Shown: piece by piece, positions 35,701 through 48,200 of the stretch
How positions within the stretch are numbered: the first letter of the stretch is position 1
Layout: the number at the start of each line of letters is the position of its first letter
DNA from: Bromus sterilis
Lineage: Eukaryota; Streptophyta; Magnoliopsida; Poales; Poaceae
Assembly: GCA_950022295.1 (NCBI GenBank)
Contig: OX465596.1
Span: 372,001 to 436,000 of the forward strand
Direction of reading: 5' to 3'
DNA: 64,000 nt
The notes under the pieces: generated by a model
What the model saw: the letters and a program-made list of their open reading frames with translations, nothing else
Databases searched by the model: none
What the model was told of the DNA's origin: nothing
Position numbers and translations under genes: made by a program

Positions 35701-38700
35701 AGCTATTAATCACCGTTTTGAGTCCCCGGAGTAATTTCCACCATTGACGAACCCCAGGTTGTATTTACGTGTCGGTCATCAACACTCGCAGTTGTGGCCG
35801 TTTCTGGCCTGTTTCATGAGCTATTAATCACAGTAAGATGGGCTATTAATCACCGTTTTGAGTCCCCGGAGTGATTTCCACCATTGTCGAACCCCAGGTT
35901 GCGTTTACGTGCCGGTCATCAACACTCGCAGTTGTGGCCGATTCTGGCCTGTTTCATGGGCTATTAATCACTTTACATGGGCTATTAATCACCGTTTTGA
36001 GTCCCCGGAGTGATTTCCACCATTGACGAACCCCAGGTTGTATTTACGTGTCGGTCATCAACACTCGCGGTTTTGGCCGTTTCTGGCCTGTTTCATGAGC
36101 TATTAATCACCGTTTTGAGTCCCCGGAGTAATTTCCACCATTGACGAACCCCAGGTTGTATTTACGTGTCGGTCATCAACACTCGCAGTTTTGGCCGTTT
36201 CTGGCCTGTTTCATGAGCTATTAATCACAGTAAGATGGGCTATTAATCACCGTTTTGAGTCCCCGGAGTGATTTCCACCATTGTCGAACCCCAGGTTGCG
36301 TTTACGTGCCGGTCATCAACACTCGCAGTTGTGGCCGATTCTGGCCTGTTTCATGGGCTATTAATCACAGTTACATGGGCTATTAATCACCGTTTTGGGT
36401 CCCCGTAGTGATTTCCTCCATTGACGAACCCTAGGGTGCATTTACGTGCCGGTCATCAACACTCGCAGTTTTGGCCGATTCTGGCCTGTTTCAAGGGCTA
36501 TTAATCACTGTTACATGGGCAATTAATCACCGTTTTGGGTCCCCGTAGTGATTTCCTCCATTGACGAACCCTAGGGTGCATTTACGTGCCGGTCATCAAC
36601 ACTCGCAGTTTTGGCCGATTCTGGCCTGTTTCAAGGGCTATTAATCACTGTTACATGGGCTATTAATCACCGTTTTGGGTCCCCGTAGTGATTTCCTCCA
36701 TTGACGAACCCTAGGGTGCATTTACGTGCCGGTCATCAACACTCGCAGTTTTGGCCGATTCTGGCCTGTTTCAAGGGCTATTAATCACTGTTACATGGGC
36801 AATTAATCACCGTTTTGGGTCCCCGTAGTGATTTCCACCATTGACGAACCCTAGGGTGCATTTACGTGCCGGTCATCAACACTCGCAGTTTTGGCCGATT
36901 CTGGCCTGTTTCATGGGCTTTTAATCACTGTTACATGGGCTATTAATCACCGTTTTGGGTCCCCGTAGTGATTTCCACCATTGACGAATCCTAGGGTGCA
37001 TTTACGTGCCGGTCATCAACACTCGCAGTTTTGGCCGTTTCTGGCCTGTTTCATGAGCTATTAATCACAGTAAGATGGGCTATTAATCACCGTTTTGAGT
37101 CCCCGGAGTGATTTCCACCATTGTCGAACCCCAGGTTGCGTTTACGTGCCGGTCATCAACACTCGCAGTTGTGGCCGATTCTGGCCTGTTTCATGGGCTA
37201 TTAATCACTTTACATGGGCTATTAATCACCGTTTTGAGTCCCCGGAGTGATTTCCACCATTGACGAACCCCAGGTTGTATTTACGTGTCGGTCATCAACA
37301 CTCGCGGTTTTGGCCGTTTCTGGCCTGTTTCATGAGCTATTAATCACCGTTTTGAGTCCCCGGAGTAATTTCCACCATTGACGAACCCCAGGTTGTATTT
37401 ACGTGTCGGTCATCAACACTCGCAGTTGTGGCCGTTTCTGGCCTGTTTCATGAGCTATTAATCACAGTAAGATGGGCTATTAATCACCGTTTTGAGTCCC
37501 CGGAGTGATTTCCACCATTGTCGAACCCCAGGTTGCGTTTACGTGCCGGTCATCAACACTCGCAGTTGTGGCCGATTCTGGCCTGTTTCATGGGCTATTA
37601 ATCACTTTACATGGGCTATTAATCACCGTTTTGAGTCCCCGGAGTGATTTCCACCATTGACGAACCCCAGGTTGTATTTACGTGTCGGTCATCAACACTC
37701 GCGGTTTTGGCCGTTTCTGGCCTGTTTCATGAGCTATTAATCACCGTTTTGAGTCCCCGGAGTAATTTCCACCATTGACGAACCCCAGGTTGTATTTACG
37801 TGTCGGTCATCAACACTCGCAGTTTTGGCCGTTTCTGGCCTGTTTCATGAGCTATTAATCACAGTAAGATGGGCTATTAATCACCGTTTTGAGTCCCCGG
37901 AGTGATTTCCACCATTGTCGAACCCCAGGTTGCGTTTACGTGCCGGTCATCAACACTCGCAGTTGTGGCCGATTCTGGCCTGTTTCATGGGCTATTAATC
38001 ACAGTTACATGGGCTATTAATCACCGTTTTGGGTCCCCGTAGTGATTTCCTCCATTGACGAACCCTAGGGTGCATTTACGTGCCGATCATCAACACTCGC
38101 AGTTTTGGCCGATTCTGGCCTGTTTCAAGGGCTATTAATCACTGTTACATGGGCTATTAATCACCGTTTTGGGTCCCCGTAGTGATTTCCACCATTGACG
38201 AACCCTAGGGTGCATTTATGTGTCGGTCATCAACACTCGCAGTTTTGGCCGATTCTGGCCTGTTTCATGGGCTATTAATCACTGTTACATGGGCTATTAA
38301 TCACCGTTTTGAGTCCCCGGAGTGATTTCCACCATTGACGAACCCCAGGTTGTATTTACGTGTCGGTCATCAACACTCGCAGTTTTGGCCGTTTCTGGCC
38401 TGTTTCATGGGCTATTAATCAAAGTTACATGGGCTATTAATCACCGTTTTGAGTCCCCGGAGTGATTTCCACCATTGTCGAACCCCAGGTTGCGTTTACG
38501 TGCCGGTCATCAACACTCGCAGTTGTGGCCGATTCTGGCCTGTTTCATGGGCTATTAATCACTGTTACATGGGCTATTAATCTCCGTTTTGAGTCCCCGG
38601 AGTGATTCCACCATTGACGAACCCCAGGTTTTATTTACGTGTCGGTCATCAACACTCGCGGTTTTGGCCGTTTCTGGCCGTATTCATGAGCTATTAATCA

Positions 38701-40725
38701 CCGTTTTGAGTCCCCGGAGTGATTTCCACCATTGACGAACCCCAGGTTGTATTTACGTGTCGGTCATCAACACTCGCAGTTTTGGCCGATTCTGGCCTGT
38801 TTCAAGGGCTATTAATCACAGTTACATGGGCTATTAATCACCGTTTTGGGTCCCCGTAGTGATTTCCTCCATTGACGAACCCTAGGGTGCATTTACGTGC
38901 CGGTCATCAACACTCGCAGTTTTGGCCGATTCTGGCCTGTTTCAAGGGCTATTAATCACTGTTACATGGGCAATTAATCACCGTTTTGGGTCCCCGTAGT
39001 GATTTCCACCATTGACGAACCCTAGGGTGCATTTACGTGCCGGTCATCAACACTCGCAGTTTTGGCCGATTCTGGCCTGTTTCATGGGCTTTTAATCACT
39101 GTTACATGGGCTATTAATCACCGTTTTGGGTCCCCGTAGTGATTTCCACCATTGACGAATCCTAGGGTGCATTTACGTGCCGGTCATCAACACTCGCAGT
39201 TTTGGCCGTTTCTGGCCTGTTTCATGAGCTATTAATCACAGTAAGATGGGCTATTAATCACCGTTTTGAGTCCCCGGAGTGATTTCCACCATTGTCGAAC
39301 CCCAGGTTGCGTTTACGTGCCGGTCATCAACACTCGCAGTTGTGGCCGATTCTGGCCTGTTTCATGGGCTATTAATCACAGTTACATGGGCTATTAATCA
39401 CCGTTTTGGGTCCCCGTAGTGATTTCCTCCATTGACGAACCCTAGGGTGCATTTACGTGCCGATCATCAACACTCGCAGTTTTGGCCGATTCTGGCCTGT
39501 TTCAAGGGCTATTAATCACTGTTACATGGGCTATTAATCACCGTTTTGGGTCCCCGTAGTGATTTCCACCATTGACGAACCCTAGGGTGCATTTATGTGC
39601 CGGTCATCAACACTCGCAGTTTTGGCCGATTCTGGCCTGTTTCATGGGCTATTAATCACTGTTACATGGGCTATTAATCACCGTTTTGAGTCCCCGGAGT
39701 GATTTCCACCATTGACGAACCCCAGGTTGTATTTACGTGTCGGTCATCAACACTCGCAGTTTTGGCCGTTTCTGGCCTGTTTCATGGGCTATTAATCAAA
39801 GTTACATGGGCTATTAATCACCGTTTTGAGTCCCCGGAGTGATTTCCACCATTGTCGAACCCCAGGTTGCGTTTACGTGCCGGTCATCAACACTCGCAGT
39901 TTTGGCCGTTTCTGGCCTGTTTCATGGGCTATTAATCACAGTTACATGGGCTATTAATCACCGTTTTGAGTCCCCGGAGTGATTTCCACCATTGTCGAAC
40001 CCCAGGTTGCGTTTATGTGCCGGTCATCAACACTCGCAGTTTTGGCCGATTCTGGCCTGTTTCATGGGCTATTAATCACTGTTACATGGGCTATTAATCT
40101 CCGTTTTGAGTCCCCGGAGTGATTTCCACCATTGACGAACCCCAGGTTGTATTTACGTGTCGGTCATCAACACTCGCGGTTTTGGCCGTTTCTGGCCGTA
40201 TTCATGAGCTATTAATCACCGTTTTGAGTCCCCGGAGTGATTTCCACCATTGACGAACCCCAGGTTGTATTTACGTGTCGGTCATCAACACTCGCAGTTT
40301 TGGCCGATTCTGGCCTGTTTCAAGGGCTATTAATCACAGTTACATGGGCTATTAATCACCGTTTTGGGTCCCCGTAGTGATTTCCTCCATTGACGAACCC
40401 TAGGGTGCATTTACGTGCCGGTCATCAACACTCGCAGTTTTGGCCGATTCTGGCCTGTTTCAAGGGCTATTAATCACTGTTACATGGGCAATTAATCACC
40501 GTTTTGGGTCCCCGTAGTGATTTCCACCATTGACGAACCCTAGGGTGCATTTACGTGCCGGTCATCAACACTCGCAGTTTTGGCCGATTCTGGCCTGTTT
40601 CATGGGCTTTTAATCACTGTTACATGGGCTATTAATCACCGTTTTGGGTCCCCGTAGTGATTTCCACCATTGACGAATCCTAGGGTGCATTTACGTGCCG
40701 GTCATCAACACTCGCAGTTTTGGCC
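32740..40725 (+). repeat. Set B duplication, offset 6443 bp
   Basis: About 32740-34282 matches about 39183-40725: GTGCCGATCAT at 33019/39462 and CGAATCCTAG at 34231/40674 keep the same spacing. A third relative at about 37.8-39.2 kb lacks one gamma monomer and has a one-base deletion (GAGTGATTCCACC near 38610), so its distances differ by 141 bp. The 1634 bp tandem units lie between the outer copies. Confidence 0.74.
34818..38085 (+). repeat. 1634 bp 12-monomer higher-order repeat, two units in tandem (set B)
   Basis: Units 34818-36451 and 36452-38085. CGAATCCTAG pairs 35351/36985, and one-base-deleted AATCACTTTACATG pairs 35571/37205 and 35968/37602, all at 1634 bp. Twelve 140 bp monomers minus two 22 bp losses minus two single-base deletions gives 1634. 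Inside each unit the AATCACTTTAC monomer occurs twice 397 bp apart, a nested three-monomer duplication (139+118+140). Confidence 0.83.
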
Positions 40726-43700
40726 GATTCTGGCCTGTTTCATGGGCTATTAATCACTGTTACATGGGCTATTAATCACCGTTTTGAGTCCCCGGAGTGA
40801 TTTCCACCATTGACGAACCCCAGGTTGTATTTACGTGTCGGTCATCAACACTCGCGGTTTTGGCCGTTTCTGGCCGTATTCATGAGCTATTAATCACCGT
40901 TTTGAGTCCCCGGAGTGATTTCCACCATTGACGAACCCCAGGTTGTATTTACGTGTCGGTCATCAACACTCGCGGTTTTGGCCGTTTCTGGCCTGTTTCA
41001 TGAGCTATTAATCACCGTTTTGAGTCCCCGGAGTGATTTCCACCATTGACGAACCCCAGGTTGTATTTACGTGTCGGTCATCAACACTCGCAGTTTTGGC
41101 CGTTTCTGGCCTGTTTCATGGGCTATTAATCAAAGTTACATGGGCTATTAATCACCGTTTTGAGTCCCCGGAGTGATTTCCACCATTGTCGAACCCCAGG
41201 TTGCGTTTACGTGCCGGTCATCAACACTCGCAGTTTTGGCCGTTTCTGGCTTGTTTCATGGGCTATTAATCACTGTTGCATGGGCTATTAATCTCCGTTT
41301 TGAGTCCCCGGAGTGATTTCCACCATTGACGAACCCCAGGTTGTATTTACGTGTCGTTCATCAACACTCGCAGTTTTGGCCGATTCTGGCCTGTTTCAAG
41401 GGCTATTAACCACTGTTACATGGGCTATTAATCACCGTTTTGGGTCCCCGTAGTGATTTCCACCATTGACGAACCCTAGGGTGCATTTATGTGCCGGTCA
41501 TCAACACTCGCAGTTTTGCCGATTTTGGCCTGTTTCATGGGCTATTAATCACTGTTACATGGGCTATTAATCACCGTTTTGAGTCCCCGGAGTGATTTCC
41601 ACCATTGACGAACCCCAGGTTGTATTTACGTGTCGGTCATCAACACTCGCAGTTTTGGCCGATTCTGGCCTGTTTCAAGGGCTATTAATCACTGTTACAT
41701 GGGCTATTAATCACCGTTTTGGGTCCCCATAGTGATTTCCACCATTGACGAACCCTAGGGTGCATTTACGTGCGGGTCATCAACACTCGCAGTTTTGGCC
41801 GATTCTGGCCTGTTTCAAGGGCTATTAATCACTGTTACATGGGCAATTAATCACCGTTTTGGGTCCCCGTAGTGATTTCCACCATTGACGAATCCTAGGG
41901 TGCATTTACGTGCCGGTCATCAACACTCGCAGTTTTGGCCGATTCTGGCCTGTTTCATGGGCTATTAATCACTGTTACATGGGCTATTAATCACCGTTTT
42001 GAGTCCCCGGAGTGATTTCCACCATTGCCGAACCCCAGGTTGTATTTACGTGTCGGTCATCAACACTCGCAGTTTTGGCCGTTTCTGGCCTGTTTCATGG
42101 GCTATTAATCAAAGTTACATGGGCTATTAATCACCGTTTTGAGTCCCCGGAGTGATTTCCACCATTGTCGAACCCCAGGTTGCGTTTACGTGCCGGTCAT
42201 CAACACTCGCAGTTTTGGCCGTTTCTGGCTTGTTTCATGGGCTATTAATCACTGTTGCATGGGCTATTAATCTCCGTTTTGAGTCCCCGGAGTGATTTCC
42301 ACCATTGACGAACCCCAGGTTGTATTTACGTGTCGTTCATCAACACTCGCGGTTTTGGCCGTTTCTGGCCTGTTTCATGAGCTATTAATCACCGTTTTGA
42401 GTCCCCGGAGTAATTTCCACCATTGACGAACCCCAGGTTGTATTTACGTGTCGGTCATCAACACTCGCAGTTTTGGCCGTTTCTGGCCTGTTTCATGAGC
42501 TATTAATCACAGTAAGATGGGCTATTAATCACCGTTTTGAGTCCCCGGAGTGATTTCCACCATTGTCGAACCCCAGGTTGCGTTTACGTGCCGGTCATCA
42601 ACACTCGCAGTTGTGGCCGATTCTGGCCTGTTTCATGGGCTATTAATCACAGTTACATGGGCTATTAATCACCGTTTTGGGTCCCCGTAGTGATTTCCTC
42701 CATTGACGAACCCTAGGGTGCATTTACGTGCCGATCATCAACACTCGCAGTTTTGGCCGATTCTGGCCTGTTTGATGGGCTATTAATCACTGTTACATGG
42801 GCTATTAATCTCCGTTTTGAGTCCCCGGAGTGATTTCCACCATTGACGAACCCCAGGTTGTATTTACGTGTCGGTCATCAACACTCGCGGTTTTGGCCGT
42901 TTCTGGCCGTATTCATGAGCTATTAATCACCGTTTTGAGTCCCCGGAGTGATTTCCACCATTGACGAACCCCAGGTTGTATTTACGTGTCGGTCATCAAC
43001 ACTCGCAGTTTTGGCCGATTCTGGCCTGTTTCAAGGGCTATTAATCACAGTTACATGGGCTATTAATCACCGTTTTGGGTCCCCGTAGTGATTTCCTCCA
43101 TTGACGAACCCTAGGGTGCATTTACGTGCCGGTCATCAACACTCGCAGTTTTGGCCGATTCTGGCCTGTTTCAAGGGCTATTAATCACTGTTACATGGGC
43201 AATTAATCACCGTTTTGGGTCCCCGTAGTGATTTCCACCATTGACGAACCCTAGGGTGCATTTACGTGCCGGTCATCAACACTCGCAGTTTTGGCCGATT
43301 CTGGCCTGTTTCATGGGCTTTTAATCACTGTTACATGGGCTATTAATCACCGTTTTGGGTCCCCGTAGTGATTTCCACCATTGACGAATCCTAGGGTGCA
43401 TTTACGTGCCGGTCATCAACACTCGCAGTTTTGGCCGATTCTGGCCTGTTTCATGGGCTATTAATCACTGTTACATGGGCTATTAATCACCGTTTTGAGT
43501 CCCCGGAGTGATTTCCACCATTGACGAACCCCAGGTTGTATTTACGTGTCGGTCATCAACACTCGCGGTTTTGGCCGTTTCTGGCCGTATTCATGAGCTA
43601 TTAATCACCGTTTTGAGTCCCCGGAGTGATTTCCACCATTGACGAACCCCAGGTTGTATTTACGTGTCGGTCATCAACACTCGCGGTTTTGGCCGTTTCT

Positions 43701-45276
43701 GGCCTGTTTCATGAGCTATTAATCACCGTTTTGAGTCCCCGGAGTGATTTCCACCATTGACGAACCCCAGGTTGTATTTACGTGTCGGTCATCAACACTC
43801 GCAGTTTTGGCCGTTTCTGGCCTGTTTCATGGGCTATTAATCAAAGTTACATGGGCTATTAATCACCGTTTTGAGTCCCCGGAGTGATTTCCACCATTGT
43901 CGAACCCCAGGTTGCGTTTACGTGCCGGTCATCAACACTCGCAGTTTTGGCCGTTTCTGGCTTGTTTCATGGGCTATTAATCACTGTTGCATGGGCTATT
44001 AATCTCCGTTTTGAGTCCCCGGAGTGATTTCCACCATTGACGAACCCCAGGTTGTATTTACGTGTCGTTCATCAACACTCGCAGTTTTGGCCGATTCTGG
44101 CCTGTTTCAAGGGCTATTAACCACTGTTACATGGGCTATTAATCACCGTTTTGGGTCCCCGTAGTGATTTCCACCATTGACGAACCCTAGGGTGCATTTA
44201 TGTGCCGGTCATCAACACTCGCAGTTTTGCCGATTTTGGCCTGTTTCATGGGCTATTAATCACTGTTACATGGGCTATTAATCACCGTTTTGAGTCCCCG
44301 GAGTGATTTCCACCATTGACGAACCCCAGGTTGTATTTACGTGTCGGTCATCAACACTCGCAGTTTTGGCCGATTCTGGCCTGTTTCAAGGGCTATTAAT
44401 CACTGTTACATGGGCTATTAATCACCGTTTTGGGTCCCCATAGTGATTTCCACCATTGACGAACCCTAGGGTGCATTTACGTGCGGGTCATCAACACTCG
44501 CAGTTTTGGCCGATTCTGGCCTGTTTCAAGGGCTATTAATCACTGTTACATGGGCAATTAATCACCGTTTTGGGTCCCCGTAGTGATTTCCACCATTGAC
44601 GAATCCTAGGGTGCATTTACGTGCCGGTCATCAACACTCGCAGTTTTGGCCGATTCTGGCCTGTTTCATGGGCTATTAATCACTGTTACATGGGCTATTA
44701 ATCACCGTTTTGAGTCCCCGGAGTGATTTCCACCATTGCCGAACCCCAGGTTGTATTTACGTGTCGGTCATCAACACTCGCAGTTTTGGCCGTTTCTGGC
44801 CTGTTTCATGGGCTATTAATCAAAGTTACATGGGCTATTAATCACCGTTTTGAGTCCCCGGAGTGATTTCCACCATTGTCGAACCCCAGGTTGCGTTTAC
44901 GTGCCGGTCATCAACACTCGCAGTTTTGGCCGTTTCTGGCTTGTTTCATGGGCTATTAATCACTGTTGCATGGGCTATTAATCTCCGTTTTGAGTCCCCG
45001 GAGTGATTTCCACCATTGACGAACCCCAGGTTGTATTTACGTGTCGTTCATCAACACTCGCGGTTTTGGCCGTTTCTGGCCTGTTTCATGAGCTATTAAT
45101 CACCGTTTTGAGTCCCCGGAGTAATTTCCACCATTGACGAACCCCAGGTTGTATTTACGTGTCGGTCATCAACACTCGCAGTTTTGGCCGTTTCTGGCCT
45201 GTTTCATGAGCTATTAATCACAGTAAGATGGGCTATTAATCACCGTTTTGAGTCCCCGGAGTGATTTCCACCATTG
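40022..45276 (+). repeat. 2711 bp 20-monomer near-complete tandem duplication (set B)
   Basis: About 40022-42565 reappears at about 42733-45276. CGAATCCTAG pairs 40674/43385 and 41889/44600, and CCCCATAG pair 41725/44436, all sit at 2711 bp. A one-base-deleted monomer with GTTTTGCCGATTTTGG (about 41514 and 44225) is shared. The offset fits 20 monomers with four short forms and one single-base deletion. One difference is TTTCATGGGC versus TTTGATGGGC at the start. After the second copy an extra monomer with GACGAACC replaces the expected GTCGAACC monomer. Confidence 0.82.
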
Positions 45277-48200
45277 ACGAACCCCAGGTTGTATTTACGT
45301 GTCGGTCATCAACACTCGCAGTTTTGGCCGTTTCTGGCCTGTTTCATGAGCTATTAATCACAGTAAGATGGGCTATTAATCACCGTTTTGAGTCCCCGGA
45401 GTGATTTCCACCATTGTCGAACCCCAGGTTGCGTTTACGTGCCGGTCATCAACACTCGCAGTTGTGGCCGATTCTGGCCTGTTTCATGGGCTATTAATCA
45501 CAGTTACATGGGCTATTAATCACCGTTTTGGGTCCCCGTAGTGATTTCCTCCATTGACGAACCCTAGGGTGCATTTACGTGCCGATCATCAACACTCGCA
45601 GTTTTGGCCGATTCTGGCCTGTTTCAAGGGCTATTAATCACTGTTACATGGGCTATTAATCACCGTTTTGGGTCCCCGTAGTGATTTCCACCATTGACGA
45701 ACCCTAGGGTGCATTTATGTGCCGGTCATCAACACTCGCAGTTTTGGCCGATTCTGGCCTGTTTCATGGGCTATTAATCACTGTTACATGGGCTATTAAT
45801 CACCGTTTTGAGTCCCCGGAGTGATTTCCACCATTGACGAACCCCAGGTTGTATTTACGTGTCGGTCATCAACACTCGCAGTTTTGGCCGTTTCTGGCCT
45901 GTTTCATGGGCTATTAATCAAAGTTACATGGGCTATTAATCACCGTTTTGAGTCCCCGGAGTGATTTCCACCATTGACGAACCCCAGGTTGTATTTACGT
46001 GTCGGTCATCAACACTCGCAGTTTTGGCCGATTCTGGCCTGTTTCAAGGGCTATTAATCACTGTTACATGGGCTATTAATCACCGTTTTGGGTCCCCGTA
46101 GTGATTTCCACCATTGACGAACCCTAGGGTGCATTTATGTGCCGGTCATCAACACTCGCAGTGTTGGCCAATTCTGGCCTGTTTCATGGGCTATTAATCA
46201 CTGTTACATGGGCTATTAATCACCGTTTTGAGTCCCCGGAGTGATTTCCACCATTGCCGAACCCCAGGTTGTATTTACGTGTCGGTCATCAACACTCGCA
46301 GTTTTGGCCGTTTCTGGCCTGTTTCATGGGCTATTAATCAAAGTTACATGGGCTATTAATCACCGTTTTGAGTCCCCGGAGTGATTTCCACCATTGTCGA
46401 ACCCCAGGTTGCGTTTACGTGCCGGTCATCAACACTCGCAGTTGTGGCCGATTCTGGCCTGTTTCATGGGCTATTAATCACAGTTACATGGGCTATTAAT
46501 CACCGTTTTGAGTCCCCGGAGTGATTTCCACCATTGTCGAACCCCAGGTTGCGTTTACGTGCCGGTCATCAACACTCGCAGTTGTGGCCGATTCTGGCCT
46601 GTTTCATGGGCTATTAATCACAGTTACATGGGCTATTAATCACCGTTTTGGGTCCCCGTAGTGATTTCCTCCATTGACGAACCTAGGGTGCATTTACGTG
46701 CCGATCATCAACACTCGCAGTTTTGGCCGATTCTGGCCTGTTTCAAGGGCTATTAATCACTGTTACATGGGCTATTAATCACCGTTTTGGGTCCCCGTAG
46801 TGATTTCCACCATTGACGAACCCTAGGGTGCATTTATGTGCCGGTCATCAACACTCGCAGTTTTGGCCGATTTTGGCCTATTTCATGGGCTATTAATCAC
46901 TGTTACATGGGCTATTAATCACCGTTTTGAGTCCCCGGAGTGATTTCCACCATTGACGAACCCCAGGTTGTATTTACGTGTCGGTCATCAACACTCGCAG
47001 TTTTGGCCGATTCTGGCCTGTTTCAAGGGCTATTAATCACTGTTACATGGGCTATTAATCACCGTTTTGGGTCCCCATAGTGATTTCCACCATTGACGAA
47101 CCCTAGGGTGCATTTATGTGCCGGTCATCAACACTCGCAGTTTTGGCCGATTCTGGCCTGTTTCATGGGCTATTAATCACTGTTACATGGGCTATTAATC
47201 ACCGTTTTGAGTCCCCGGAGTGATTTCCACCATTGCCGAACCCCAGGTTGTATTTACGTGTCGGTCATCAACACTCGCAGTTTTGGCCGTTTCTGGCCTG
47301 TTTCATGGGCTATTAATCAAAGTTACATGGGCTATTAATCACCGTTTTGAGTCCCCGGAGTGATTTCCACCATTGTCGAACCCCAGGTTGCGTTTACGTG
47401 CCGGTCATCAACACTCGCAGTTTTGGCCGTTTCTGGCTTGTTTCATGGGCTATTAATCACTGTTGCATGGGCTATTAATCTCCGTTTTGAGTCCCCGGAG
47501 TGATTTCCACCATTGACGAACCCCAGGTTGTATTTACGTGTCGGTCATCAACACTCGCGGTTTTGGCCGTTTCTGGCCTGTTTCATGAGCTATTAATCAC
47601 CGTTTTGAGTCCCCGGAGTAATTTCCACCATTGACGAACCCCAGGTTGTATTTACGTGTCGGTCATCAACACTCGCAGTTTTGGCCGTTTCTGGCCTGTT
47701 TCATGAGCTATTAATCACAGTAAGATGGGCTATTAATCACCGTTTTGAGTCCCCGGAGTGATTTCCACCATTGTCGAACCCTAGGTTGCGTTTACGTGCC
47801 GGTCATCAACACTCGCAGTTGTGGCCGATTCTGGCCTGTTTCATGGGCTATTAATCACAGTTACATGGGCTATTAATCACCGTTTTGGGTCCCCGTAGTG
47901 ATTTCCTCCATTGACGAACCCTAGGGTGCATTTACGTGCCGATCATCAACACTCGCAGTTTTGGCCGATTCTGGCCTGTTTCAAGGGCTATTAATCACTG
48001 TTACATGGGCTATTAATCACCGTTTTGGGTTCCCGTAGTGATTTCCACCATTGACGAACCCTAGGGTGCATTTATGTGCCGGTCATCAACACTCGCAGTT
48101 TTGGCCGATTTTGGCCTGTTTCATGGGCTATTAATCACTGTTACATGGGCTATTAATCACCGTTTTGAGTCCCCGGAGTGATTTCCACCATTGACGAACC

